64,000 nucleotides of DNA, from assembly GCA_904502235.1 (NCBI GenBank), contig CAJGDP010000007.1:10426-74425 (forward strand), written 5' to 3'. The position numbers were made by a program, and so were the translations under genes. This DNA is from an uncultured Bacteroidaceae bacterium. Its GTDB lineage: Bacteria; Bacteroidota; Bacteroidia; Bacteroidales; Bacteroidaceae. The first letter of the stretch is position 1. Every line of letters starts with the position of its first letter. Under the pieces are notes generated by a model. The model was given only the letters and a program-made list of their open reading frames with translations, had not been told where the DNA came from and did not search any database. This document shows, piece after piece, positions 27,337 through 36,712 of the stretch.

Positions 27337-29112
27337 ATGAAAGGATTTTTCAAAACTACATTAGCCTGTGTGCTGGGTATGATTATAGCTGGTGGGTTCC
27401 TGCTTTTTCTGGGAATAAACCTGATAGCAGGAATCGCTACATTCTCTTCTGAAAAAGGCGAAATTGAAAAGAATTCGATATTGTTCCTTGATTTTAACGG
27501 AACACTTGGAGAGCGCGCCGTTGAGAATCCCATTGCATCAATAATGAATGAAGACCAGAAGAACTATGGTCTCGACGAAATTCTTTATGCCATCAAGGAG
27601 GCAAAGAGAAACGGGGATATAGCCGGTATCTATATGCAGGCAGGAAATTTTGGGGGAGCTTCCTCTGCATCTCTCGAGGAGATACGTAGTGAATTGCAAT
27701 CGTTCAAGGAGAGCGGTAAGTTCATTATCGCTTACGGTGACTGTTATTCACAGGGACTCTATTACCTGGCAACAGTAGCCGATAAGGTAATCTTGAATCC
27801 GCAGGGAAGAATAGAGTGGCACGGTCTTGCCTCTACTCCCATATTCTATAAGGACCTGCTCGAGAAAATTGGTGTAGAGATGCAGATTTTCAAAGTCGGT
27901 ACCTATAAATCGGCAGTAGAACCGTTCATTGCAACAGAGATGAGCGATGCAAACCGCGAACAGGTAGCTGAACTCTTGTCTTATACTTGGGACGAACTGC
28001 TTACCGCAATTTCTACATCACGTAATCTGCCAAAGGAGAAACTCAATGAATATGCCGACAGGTATATGGACTTCTTGCCTTCAGAGGAGTATATTGCATG
28101 CGGTATGGCAGACACATTGCTCTATAAGGACGGGGTACTGGAGTATCTTAAGGGACTTACCGCTGTTGATGGCGATGAGGAGTTGAACCTTGTTACAATG
28201 GAGACAATGAAGAGTCATCTGCAGACACGTCGCACGCTTGATGAGGCTTCGGACAAGCATAAAATCGCAGTGTACTATGCATATGGTGAAATAGACGGCG
28301 CAACAACATCTTTCGAAGAGGGTATAAACTCAAATAAAGTCATTAAGAATTTGCGTGAATTGCGCGAGGATGATGATGTAAAGGCTGTTGTTCTTCGTGT
28401 GAATTCTCCCGGTGGTAGCGCGTACGGCTCGGAGCAGATATGGCGCGAGGTTACACTCCTTAAAGCGGCAAAACCTGTTGTGGTTTCAATGGGCGACTAC
28501 GCTGCATCGGGCGGCTACTATATTTCCTGTGCGGCAGACTGCATTGTTGCCAATCCCACCACGCTTACCGGCTCTATCGGTATCTTCGGAATGTTCCCTA
28601 TGACAGAGAAACTGATGAAGGATAAGATAGGTCTCGATTTCGACGTGGTCAAGACTAACCTCATGTCCGATTTCGGTACCTTATCACGCCCTTTCAGTCC
28701 TGAGGAGAAAGTTGTTCTGCAGAACTATATCAATAACGGATATGACCTCTTCCTGAAACGTTGTGCCGATGGACGTGGTGTCGCTGTCGAGGATATAGCA
28801 AAGGTTGCCGAGGGTCGCGTGTGGACAGGTGGCAAGGCAAAGGAAATCGGGCTTGTCGATGAACTTGGCGACCTCGACAAGGCCATAAAGATTGCGGCTC
28901 AAAAAGCCGGGCTCACCGACTATAGCGTGAAATCATGCCCCGAGAGCAAGACTCTCGTAGAAAAACTAGTGGCTGATGGCAACGAAGATTATATGGAAAT
29001 AATGGCGCGCGAAGCACTTGGCGGCTACTACAACTGTTTCAAGTTTATCCGTAATATAGATAATTACGACCGCATCCAGGCACGCTTGCCTTTTGAACTG
29101 AATATAAGATAA
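27337..29112 (+). CDS. sppA: Signal peptide peptidase SppA, 67K type
   Basis: The 591-residue protein has an N-terminal membrane segment (about 5-30) and two tandem S49 domains. The Ser-Lys dyad is visible as Lys191 in GTYKSAVEPF and Ser391 in GDYAASGGYYIS, matching the tandem E. coli form rather than the short Bacillus form. It degrades cleaved signal peptides, and perhaps other membrane peptides, at the periplasmic face. It follows the SPFH-like lipoprotein gene by 25 bases. Confidence 0.93.
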   Translation: MKGFFKTTLACVLGMIIAGGFLLFLGINLIAGIATFSSEKGEIEKNSILFLDFNGTLGERAVENPIASIMNEDQKNYGLDEILYAIKEAKRNGDIAGIYMQAGNFGGASSASLEEIRSELQSFKESGKFIIAYGDCYSQGLYYLATVADKVILNPQGRIEWHGLASTPIFYKDLLEKIGVEMQIFKVGTYKSAVEPFIATEMSDANREQVAELLSYTWDELLTAISTSRNLPKEKLNEYADRYMDFLPSEEYIACGMADTLLYKDGVLEYLKGLTAVDGDEELNLVTMETMKSHLQTRRTLDEASDKHKIAVYYAYGEIDGATTSFEEGINSNKVIKNLRELREDDDVKAVVLRVNSPGGSAYGSEQIWREVTLLKAAKPVVVSMGDYAASGGYYISCAADCIVANPTTLTGSIGIFGMFPMTEKLMKDKIGLDFDVVKTNLMSDFGTLSRPFSPEEKVVLQNYINNGYDLFLKRCADGRGVAVEDIAKVAEGRVWTGGKAKEIGLVDELGDLDKAIKIAAQKAGLTDYSVKSCPESKTLVEKLVADGNEDYMEIMAREALGGYYNCFKFIRNIDNYDRIQARLPFELNIR

Positions 29113-29134
29113 TACAATATTAACCTCTTTGAAT

Positions 29135-29794
29135 ATGAAAAAGATAAATAATATTCCAATGATGATGCTTATTGTCTCAATATTTCTTTTTACAGGATGT
29201 GGACTTTGGGATATAGATAAGGGACATTACAACGAGTGTACATACACTATTGACGGGGAACTTACATCCCTTGATATAAGCGGAGGTGCTGATGTAGTGG
29301 TGGATACCACCATTGCAAAGAATCAGGTACGTGTTCTTGCCAACACCGATGATTTCAGTAAACTTGTTGTGAAAGCAGAGAATGGCAAACTCGTGATATC
29401 TAATAAACGCAATATCGGTTATAAAGAGTATAATGTTTATGTTCCTGCATTTGACTATAAGGCTTTGGTGGTTGCCGGTGGCAGTGATATGGAGTGGAAC
29501 TGTTGCGATGTTGACGAGTTGGCTGTCGTAGTTTCCGGTGGTGCCGATTGCGAAGTCAAAGGCAAATGCAATACCCTTTCTTTAGTCGCATCCGGTGGAG
29601 CCGATGCCGACCTTGACGAACTGATTGCCGATGATGCTTCGGTTGTTGCATCCGGTGGAAGCGATGTCGAGTTGCATGTCGTCAGTACAATCTCTCTGAC
29701 AGCTTCAGGCGGTTCAGATATCTATGTTAAAGGAACGCCTCAGATATTGGGATGGAACGTGTCCGGTGGTTCTGATGTTCACATCAATAAGTGA
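29135..29794 (+). CDS. DUF2807 (GIN domain) lipoprotein
   Basis: From the ATG at 29135 the protein has 219 residues and a lipoprotein signal (IVSIFLFTGCGLWD). The rest is a GIN/DUF2807 beta-helix with the short motif S/A-GG-x-D recurring about six times (VAGGSDM, VSGGADC, ASGGADA, ASGGSDV, ASGGSDI, VSGGSDV), one per turn. An in-frame TTG at 29129 is a less likely start. DUF2807 proteins are common putative adhesin-like envelope proteins in Bacteroidota; the function is not established. Confidence 0.8.
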   Translation: MKKINNIPMMMLIVSIFLFTGCGLWDIDKGHYNECTYTIDGELTSLDISGGADVVVDTTIAKNQVRVLANTDDFSKLVVKAENGKLVISNKRNIGYKEYNVYVPAFDYKALVVAGGSDMEWNCCDVDELAVVVSGGADCEVKGKCNTLSLVASGGADADLDELIADDASVVASGGSDVELHVVSTISLTASGGSDIYVKGTPQILGWNVSGGSDVHINK

Positions 29795-29799
29795 ATCTT

Positions 29800-30477
29800 A
29801 TGAAAAACAATATAAAGCTGATGGTTGCTGCAAGCATCAAGTTCCTTATGGGACTTGTGCTTGTGGGGCTGTTGCTTTTCCTGCCGGCAGGAACAATGTT
29901 GTATCCCGGCGGCTGGCTCGTTATAATGGTGCTCTTCGTGCCAATGCTGATAGTGGGGCTTGTAATGTACTTCCATTCCCCCGAACTATTGGAGAAAAGG
30001 CTTAATGCCAAGGAAAAGCAGGCAGAACAAAAGAGTGTGGTGGCATTGAGTGGCATTATGTTTGTTGCTGCATTTGTTGTGGCAGGGCTCGATTTCCGTT
30101 ACTCTTGGACTGTTATGCCTTATTGGGTGGTAGGAGTTGCCGTTGTGGTTTTTCTTTTGGCATATATTATGTATGCCGAAGTCCTTCGCGAGAATGAATA
30201 TCTTTCACGCACCATAGAGGTGCAGGAGGGGCAAAAGGTTATAGATACCGGACTTTACGGTATAGTGCGTCATCCCATGTATTCCGCAACCGTTCTGATG
30301 TTCCTTTCAATACCGGTTATATTGGGTTCTCTGCCGTCGTTCGTTATAATGCTTGCTTATATCCCAATTATCATAAAAAGAATCAATAACGAGGAAAAGC
30401 TCCTCATGAATGAACTCGTCGGTTATAAGGAGTATTGCAATAAGGTAAGATACAGATTGTTACCTTTTGTGTGGTAA
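29800..30477 (+). CDS. ICMT/PEMT-family membrane methyltransferase-like protein
   Basis: The protein has about 225 residues and five or so membrane segments, then the family motif GLYGIVRHPMYSA and a C-terminal EEKLLMNELVGYKEYCNKVRYRLLP, characteristic of isoprenylcysteine carboxyl methyltransferase-like and phospholipid methyltransferase proteins. A GTG at 29791, overlapping the previous stop, is an alternative start that would couple translation. The bacterial members mostly have unknown substrates. It is the last gene of the operon that begins at 24501. Confidence 0.75.
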   Translation: MKNNIKLMVAASIKFLMGLVLVGLLLFLPAGTMLYPGGWLVIMVLFVPMLIVGLVMYFHSPELLEKRLNAKEKQAEQKSVVALSGIMFVAAFVVAGLDFRYSWTVMPYWVVGVAVVVFLLAYIMYAEVLRENEYLSRTIEVQEGQKVIDTGLYGIVRHPMYSATVLMFLSIPVILGSLPSFVIMLAYIPIIIKRINNEEKLLMNELVGYKEYCNKVRYRLLPFVW

Positions 30478-30486
30478 GTTACCCGT

Positions 30487-31014
30487 TTAAAAATAGTAGT
30501 GGAAACCTATTGTGGGAGAGTACAATAAACAGAAATTCATGCTGCTTGTTCTCTCTATCAGGTTGTAGTTCAGGTTCAACAGGTTTGCGGAAATACCCAG
30601 TTTCTCAATAGGACGGTATTCAAACGAAGCCAAATCCAGAGCAAGTGTGAATATGCCTGCCACATATCCCGAATAGATACCCACACCACCGCCAATGGCA
30701 ACTCTTGGTGTATAGTACAATTTATCTGTAATAGGCTGATAGTATGCCATATTGGGGATTACAGAAACGGCATGTGCGTTTGATGATACTTCGTAGCTTA
30801 TCTCACCTCCAACCTTTATTCTGTCCGAGACAAAGTATCCGAATTCCGGTGCTATGCTGAAGTATGTTCCTGTGGTCATGTAGCCATTTGAACCCGATGA
30901 TGAGAGGGCGAACTTAATGTTTCCTCCGGCGTATCTGTCGCCCTTGTGCTGTGCGTTTGATGTCAATACCGACAATGTGGCTATTGCAATAAATAGAAAT
31001 GTAAATCTTTTCAT
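30487..31014 (-). CDS. Small outer-membrane beta-barrel protein
   Basis: The 175-residue protein has a signal peptide (MKRFTFLFIAIATLSVLTSNAQ) and then alternating strands rich in Gly, Tyr and Ser (GGNIKFALSSSGSNG, YFSIAPEFGYFVSDRIKVGG), ending in the aromatic residue of GFHYYF, the usual signal for barrel insertion by BAM. It resembles the OmpW/OprF-like small barrels. It starts one base after the CotH-like gene stops, so the two are almost certainly co-transcribed. No specific role can be read. Confidence 0.75.
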   Translation of the reverse strand: MKRFTFLFIAIATLSVLTSNAQHKGDRYAGGNIKFALSSSGSNGYMTTGTYFSIAPEFGYFVSDRIKVGGEISYEVSSNAHAVSVIPNMAYYQPITDKLYYTPRVAIGGGVGIYSGYVAGIFTLALDLASFEYRPIEKLGISANLLNLNYNLIERTSSMNFCLLYSPTIGFHYYF

Positions 31015-31015
31015 A

Positions 31016-33013
31016 TCACTCCTGTTTTATTAATACTTTCTTTCCGTTGATGATATAAATCCCCTGTTTCAGATTCTCGCCCTCAACAACACGTTCACCG
31101 TATATTGTGTATATGCCTGTACTGTATGAGTTTCCGTAGTTTCCGCTTTTTTGTGGATTGTCGGATATAAGGTCTGAAATATCGTATTTTGTGAGATTCC
31201 TTACAATGTAGTCGTGTCTTTTCTTTATCCATTCCTGCATTATGGAAACCTGGTCTGCATAGTCGGTGTTGTCGCCCCATTTTGCGGCATTGTTGGCATA
31301 CGATTCCTCTACAAATCTGTAATAGTCCTGGGCATATTCCATTACCTCTGTTATGCAATTGTTTTCCACGAACTCGCACCAGACCTTGTAATAGTGTCTT
31401 TGGAATTCCCTGTTTTCTTTAAGTGCTGTAAAGAACTTGCCACCGGGGAGTTCGCCTTTTACAACGGTTGTCTGCTGCGGACCGCCTGCAAAATATCTGC
31501 TCTCTTCTTTGTGATATGCAAAGGCATAGTCATAGTCCCACACCGGTCCGAAGATGAATTTTGAACTTTCCGAGTACATATCTTCTTTCCATAGGAATAC
31601 GCTTTTGGGGTGTAGAAGTTCTCTGTTTAGCACCAAATCGTTTACAAGCATGAAGCGGGCTGCCGCGTCAAGGTCAAGGATGTTCCTTAAATCGGCATTG
31701 TTGCATACAAGGCTGTCGAGCCTGTTGAACTGCTGTCGGATTGTTTTGAACTTGATGTTCTTTGCCTTCTGGTTCGAGACAATTACATCCAGGGGCGATG
31801 AGTCGGGGAATTTCTGCGAAGGAATGGTGTTTGCACAATTGTCGTTCAGCATCGACTCCAAAACCGTTGAACTTACGTCTCCCTCTTTTTCTTCGGCGAG
31901 TTTCGGCTCCTTGATGTTCACCGGCAGATTGCTGTGCGATGAACGGAATTTGAAATCTTCGTCGTAATAGCTGTCGAGTTCAAGCATATAGCCGTACTCT
32001 TCATCCACGTCAACGCTGTTGTTGCTGAAGCCAATCTTCTCGGTAAAGATATAGCTTCCTTGATACTTTCCGTTGATATATAGTTCTACAGGTATTATGT
32101 GATTGGTGTATTTCGCTCCGGCAAGCTGACCTATCTTCATTGCTATGGCATTTACCATCAGCGAACCATGCTGTGGATTTGCAAGCAATACCCAGCTTTT
32201 GCCTTTTGTGAGTCCGAACGGTTTTTTCTTTTCGCCGAATTTCAGTCTGTACGATTTTTTCTTGTAATTCCAGGAGTTGTTGCCCCTTCCCTTTATCTGC
32301 ACCGAGTCCGAGAAATCATCATACATCCCATATCCTGTGATGCTGAATATAGCTTTCAGATAATAGTTCCTGCTTGTTACTGTGTGTCCTTTTTCAATGT
32401 CAATATCTATGCGTGCAACCTTTCCGTTATCCGTCAGCCATTCTGTCTCTATGGTGTATATGCGTCCGAATGGGATTCTGCCTTCTTGGGTAATAAGGTC
32501 GTATCCCGGATATGTAACGGTGTAACTGATGGCTTTGTCGAAGCGGTTGCGGCTCTCTTTGCTGATTTGCAGTTCCTTGCCGATATAGGCAACAGCTTCG
32601 CTGTCGCTTAGTTGGAAACTTGCTGTCAGGCTCTTTCCTATTGCATTTGCTTTCAGATGAATGACTTCGGCAATCTCCTCTGCAATAACATCCTGGTTCA
32701 GGTTGGGATTGTACTTGTTGTTGAACTTGTACGATTTCATGTGGGGTAGCTGTGGAATCTCGGTATCAATGCTTATATACTCGCTTATGTGATACTTTGC
32801 AATATCCCCCCAATTCGTTTCTATGCATGCATAATCATCCTCAATGTAATATTCTCCTTTTAATGCCGACAAGGGGTAGGCATCTACACCCCCTTCGGCA
32901 AGTGTAACGAACAGGCACGATCCCTTGAACACGTCAAACTGTTCTGCCTTGACGTGTGTTGTTACCGACAGGAAAAATATCAGTAACATCAATAACCGTT
33001 TGAGAGAATACAT
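31016..33013 (-). CDS. Exported CotH kinase-like protein with T9SS-like tail
   Basis: The 665-residue protein has a signal peptide (LLMLLIFFLSVTTHVKA), a beta-sandwich region to about 230, and a CotH domain: IKGRGNNSWNYKKKSYRLKF, GKSWVLLANPQHGSLMVN, YIFTEKIG and the acidic motif PVWDYDYAFAY. The C-terminus (YTIYGERVVEG, GIYIINGKKVLIKQE) is a clear T9SS-like sorting tail. It is related to the protein at 12040-13689 but is longer and has a different N-terminal part. CotH domains have a kinase-like fold; the substrates of surface versions are unknown. Confidence 0.78.
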   Translation of the reverse strand: MYSLKRLLMLLIFFLSVTTHVKAEQFDVFKGSCLFVTLAEGGVDAYPLSALKGEYYIEDDYACIETNWGDIAKYHISEYISIDTEIPQLPHMKSYKFNNKYNPNLNQDVIAEEIAEVIHLKANAIGKSLTASFQLSDSEAVAYIGKELQISKESRNRFDKAISYTVTYPGYDLITQEGRIPFGRIYTIETEWLTDNGKVARIDIDIEKGHTVTSRNYYLKAIFSITGYGMYDDFSDSVQIKGRGNNSWNYKKKSYRLKFGEKKKPFGLTKGKSWVLLANPQHGSLMVNAIAMKIGQLAGAKYTNHIIPVELYINGKYQGSYIFTEKIGFSNNSVDVDEEYGYMLELDSYYDEDFKFRSSHSNLPVNIKEPKLAEEKEGDVSSTVLESMLNDNCANTIPSQKFPDSSPLDVIVSNQKAKNIKFKTIRQQFNRLDSLVCNNADLRNILDLDAAARFMLVNDLVLNRELLHPKSVFLWKEDMYSESSKFIFGPVWDYDYAFAYHKEESRYFAGGPQQTTVVKGELPGGKFFTALKENREFQRHYYKVWCEFVENNCITEVMEYAQDYYRFVEESYANNAAKWGDNTDYADQVSIMQEWIKKRHDYIVRNLTKYDISDLISDNPQKSGNYGNSYSTGIYTIYGERVVEGENLKQGIYIINGKKVLIKQE

Positions 33014-33045
33014 TCCGAAATCTTATGTGAAAAGCCGTTCCTTTG

Positions 33046-33783
33046 TCAGAACACCAGCTTTACGCAGAAATTCTGCTTATCTTCCACTCTTCCTGTAATG
33101 TAATATACAATGCCCTCTTCGTTCTCTATGCGCACGCGTGAAATCTTTACAACGTCGCCCGGCATCACCTCGGCATCGTAATTTACAAGCAGTTCCTTAA
33201 GGGCCTTTTCCTTGATGTCTTCAAGTTTTACCGCATCCATAGCCCAGACAACATATTTTACGTTGTTCACATGTCCGTTGGCATCAATCTCCGACCATGT
33301 TACAGGATGTTTTCTTATAAGTTCCGGTTCCACATCCACCGGCAATACAACCTTTTCTGCAGGTTCTGCAATGGCATCCTCTTTTGTGCATTTTTCGGGG
33401 CTCGAAGCAAGGTCGCTGTTACGTACCAGACGGCGTGTATTCATGTCTATTATAAGCCATGAACTTGTTGCCTCGGCAAGTGTCTCGCCGTTCATGTCGC
33501 GCAGAATAAAGTCGCGCAGATAAAAGAGTTTTGCTACTCCTTTGTGCCATGTCTGGAGGTTTACCTCTTCGCGCCATTGTGGGTAACGCTTGAAGCGCAG
33601 ATGTATACGGGAAATAACCCATCCGGTGTTTGCCGCTCTCATTTCATCGTATCCGAAACCGAGTGATGCTGCATTTGTATTTGCAGCTTCCTGCATCATG
33701 TCGAGCATGGCTGTGGGGCGCATTATGTTGTTCGCATCTGCCTCATAGCATGCAATAGTGTGGTTGATTGAATATTTTGCCAT
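33046..33783 (-). CDS. Acyl-ACP thioesterase
   Basis: The 245-residue protein is two tandem hotdog folds of the FatA/FatB-like family. The second repeat holds the motif DANGHVNNVKYVVW with the conserved Asn and His. It releases fatty acids from acyl carrier protein. The first repeat contains LHLRFKRYPQWREEVNLQTW, a family hallmark. It follows metA by seven bases in a run of six minus-strand genes. Confidence 0.88.
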   Translation of the reverse strand: MAKYSINHTIACYEADANNIMRPTAMLDMMQEAANTNAASLGFGYDEMRAANTGWVISRIHLRFKRYPQWREEVNLQTWHKGVAKLFYLRDFILRDMNGETLAEATSSWLIIDMNTRRLVRNSDLASSPEKCTKEDAIAEPAEKVVLPVDVEPELIRKHPVTWSEIDANGHVNNVKYVVWAMDAVKLEDIKEKALKELLVNYDAEVMPGDVVKISRVRIENEEGIVYYITGRVEDKQNFCVKLVF

Positions 33784-33790
33784 AGTCAGT

Positions 33791-34666
33791 TTATTTACAG
33801 TAATACTTTAACCAGTTGTCAAAAAGTTTCCGGGCTGTTCCCTGCCAACGGTTAACCGGTTCATTGGTCGGATTGTTGTCGCGGTAGTAGTTCAGTGGCA
33901 GTTCAATGGGCAGTCCCTTTGCCACATCGCGCTTGTATTCTCCGTCAAGGGTGTATAGCGCATATTCGGAGTGACCTGTTATAAAGAAGTCCTTTGTTCC
34001 TTTCTCCTGCATTATATATACTCCCGACAATTCCGATTCCGACAGCAGTTCAAGCCTCTCTTCGGCAACGATATCCTCGCGAAGAAGGGTGGTGTGGCGG
34101 CTGTGCGGTACATATATGGTACTGTCCATCCCTTTGAACAATGGCATGTCTGGCTTCGCTATTGTGTGGGGGAATACGCCGAACATCTTTGCCGGCAACA
34201 GGTGCTTCTGAATTCCGAACTTCTGATATACTCCGGCTTGCGCTGCCCAGCAGATATAAAGCGTAGAAGTTACATTCTGTCTTGCCCATTCGAAAATCCC
34301 GCATAGTTCGTCCCAATAGGTAACCTCCTCGAATTTTATTTTTTCAATAGGCGCACCGGTTATTATAAGCCCATCGAAACGGCTGTTCCTTACATCGTTG
34401 AACGATGTATAGTAACGGCTCATATGCTCGGGGTTTGCGTGTCTGGGAGTGTGGGTGTCGAGTTTGAGCAGTGTAAGCTCTATCTCCTCGTCCGATGTGG
34501 CAAGCAGACGTATGAAGTCGGCTTCGGTGGTCTCCTTCATTGGCATAATGTTCAGCAATGCCACACGCAGGGTGTGTGCAGTAGGTGCTTCGAGCACCTG
34601 TACTGCGCATCCTTCGTCTATGACATTCTGCAATGCCGGTAATCCGGCAGGAACTTTGATAGGCAT
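33791..34666 (-). CDS. metA: Homoserine O-acyltransferase MetA, predicted acetyl-CoA type
   Basis: The 291-residue protein matches MetA along its length (LPALQNVIDEG, ALLNIMPMK). The nucleophile is Cys139 in YICWAAQAG, and the His is in the PHSRHT motif. Family members are often named succinyltransferases, but residue 108 in TGAPIEKI is Glu. Structural work on the Bacillus cereus enzyme (TGAPVE) linked Glu here to acetyl-CoA and Gly (E. coli TGAPLG) to succinyl-CoA, so acetylation of homoserine is predicted. It acts at the first committed step of methionine synthesis. Confidence 0.92.
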   Translation of the reverse strand: MPIKVPAGLPALQNVIDEGCAVQVLEAPTAHTLRVALLNIMPMKETTEADFIRLLATSDEEIELTLLKLDTHTPRHANPEHMSRYYTSFNDVRNSRFDGLIITGAPIEKIKFEEVTYWDELCGIFEWARQNVTSTLYICWAAQAGVYQKFGIQKHLLPAKMFGVFPHTIAKPDMPLFKGMDSTIYVPHSRHTTLLREDIVAEERLELLSESELSGVYIMQEKGTKDFFITGHSEYALYTLDGEYKRDVAKGLPIELPLNYYRDNNPTNEPVNRWQGTARKLFDNWLKYYCK

Positions 34667-34679
34667 TGTATCTCTATTT

Positions 34680-36704
34680 TTACCAGATTCTCAAACGCTC
34701 ATCGGCTGGAACGAACATAGGATCCTGCTCTGTTATTCCGAACGCCTCGTACCACTCGTCGATGTGTGGCAATGTGCCGTTCACTCTCCAGCGTGAGAGA
34801 GAGTGGGGGTCGCTCTTTGTGAGGTTGCGTGCCTCTTCGTCGCGGATGTTTCCTGCCCATACATTAGAATATGAAAGGTAGAAACGCTGTTCTGCAGTGA
34901 AACCGTCCTTTACAGGCAACGGATTATCCTTTGTGGCATTCTGGAATGCCTGCATTGCTATTGTCAAACCACCATGGTCTGCTATGTTCTCACCAACGGT
35001 CAACTGTCCGTTTGCCTTCAAACCGGGAAGAACCTCAATCTTATTGAAGAAATCGATGATAACCTGTGTGCGCTCGTTGAAACTCTTGCTGTCCTCATCG
35101 GTCCACCAGTTTGCAAAGTTACCGTCCTTGTCGAACTGACGGCCCTGGTCGTCGAATCCGTGTGTCATCTCATGACCGATAACAACACCGATTGCTCCAT
35201 AGTTGAAGGCATCGTCCTCGTTCATGTCAAAGAACGGATACTGGAGAATACCGGCAGGGAAGCATATTTCGTTTGTTGTAGGATTGTAGTATGCGTTCAC
35301 TGTCTGTGGGGTCATGAACCACTCTGTGCGGTCAACAGGCTTGTTCCATTTCTCTTCCACATGCTTGTCCCAGCCGAATTCCGACATTCTGCGACATGTC
35401 TCATAATAGCTCAACGCAGGGTCGATGATGAGTCTGCTATAATCGTCCCATTTGTCGGGGTAACCAATCTTTACGGTGAATGTGTTCAGCTTTTCGTGAG
35501 CGGCTTTCTTGGTGACGTCGCTCATCCACTCCTGAGCATCGATGCGCTGTCCCAATGCAATCTGCAGGTTCTTTACAAGCTGTGTCATGCGCTCTTTTGC
35601 TGCTGGTGGGAAGTGCTTTGCAACGTAGAGTTCGCCAATGATGTCGCCCAATGCTCCGTCAACTGCGCTGAGTGCACGCTTCCAACGTGGCTGTTGAACC
35701 TTCTTTCCGCTCAATACAGTGCCATAGAAAGCAAAAGTCTCGGCTTCAATTTCATCGCTCAGTTCGTTTGATGTAGAGCGCATTGCTCTCCATTGCAGAT
35801 ACGCCGCAAGTTCGTTCATAGGAGTATCGTTGATAACTGCTATAGCCTCTTTGATGGCTTCGGGGTGTGCTAGGTTTATGTTTTCAATACCGTTGATGCC
35901 CAATATGCCGTAGAATGTATCCCAATTGAAATCGGGTATCTGCTTCTTGAGCTCTGCGAATGTTATTTTGTGGTAGCTGTTGAGTGGGTTACGACGTTCT
36001 ACACGGCTGAGATGTTTTGCTGCAATGCGTGTTTCTATCTTCATTACAGCCTCCATGTTCTGTTCAGCCTCTTCGTTGCTGAAACCATAGAGCTTGAACA
36101 TATTCACAACGTGTTCACGGAACTTGTTGCGGATATTCACCGAAACCTCGTCGTTGTCGCTGTAATACTCTTTCTCAGGGAGCGACAAGCCACCCTGATA
36201 TAGTCCCAGCTGATTGTTGTCGCTGTCCATGATATCAGTGCCGATACCAGTGCCGAACATTCCGCCAATGCCATTGCGGCAGTTCTCTGCCAACAACACA
36301 GCAACTTGCTCTCTGTTGTTCAACTGTGCAATTCTGTTTATCAGAGGCATTGCGGGTGATACACCTTCGCTGTTACGGCGAGTGCTGTCCATTACCATGT
36401 TATAGAGGTCGCCCACCTTCTGTGCGTTGCTTCCCGGCTCACTCTTCTTTGCAGCCTGTTCAAGAACGAGTTCCTTCAACTGCTCGCGGTTATTCTCGCG
36501 CAAGGCATCGAACTGTCCGTAACGTGCATACTCGTCTGTAAGCGGATTCGCTTTTCTCCATCCACCTGTGGCATACTCGAAAAAGTCGGTTCCGGGTGCC
36601 TGTGTGGTATCCATGTTCGCCAAAAGTCTTGATTCCATTTTTCCGTTTGTTGTGCATGCTCCCAACGCTGTGGCAAGAGCTATGCAGATGATTGATTTTT
36701 TCAT
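34680..36704 (-). CDS. M13 family zinc metallopeptidase (PepO/neprilysin-like) lipoprotein
   Basis: The 674-residue protein has a lipoprotein signal (MKKSIICIALATALGACTT; Cys17). The catalytic region has HExxH as GHEMTHGFDDQG with His511 and His515, and the third-ligand motif GENIADHGG about 60 residues later. The C-terminus includes VNGTLPHIDEWYEAFG and ends in RLRIW, typical of M13 enzymes. It cleaves short peptides in the periplasm or at the surface. The ABC-F gene ends nine bases before its start. Confidence 0.93.
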   Translation of the reverse strand: MKKSIICIALATALGACTTNGKMESRLLANMDTTQAPGTDFFEYATGGWRKANPLTDEYARYGQFDALRENNREQLKELVLEQAAKKSEPGSNAQKVGDLYNMVMDSTRRNSEGVSPAMPLINRIAQLNNREQVAVLLAENCRNGIGGMFGTGIGTDIMDSDNNQLGLYQGGLSLPEKEYYSDNDEVSVNIRNKFREHVVNMFKLYGFSNEEAEQNMEAVMKIETRIAAKHLSRVERRNPLNSYHKITFAELKKQIPDFNWDTFYGILGINGIENINLAHPEAIKEAIAVINDTPMNELAAYLQWRAMRSTSNELSDEIEAETFAFYGTVLSGKKVQQPRWKRALSAVDGALGDIIGELYVAKHFPPAAKERMTQLVKNLQIALGQRIDAQEWMSDVTKKAAHEKLNTFTVKIGYPDKWDDYSRLIIDPALSYYETCRRMSEFGWDKHVEEKWNKPVDRTEWFMTPQTVNAYYNPTTNEICFPAGILQYPFFDMNEDDAFNYGAIGVVIGHEMTHGFDDQGRQFDKDGNFANWWTDEDSKSFNERTQVIIDFFNKIEVLPGLKANGQLTVGENIADHGGLTIAMQAFQNATKDNPLPVKDGFTAEQRFYLSYSNVWAGNIRDEEARNLTKSDPHSLSRWRVNGTLPHIDEWYEAFGITEQDPMFVPADERLRIW

Positions 36705-36712
36705 TATTTATA

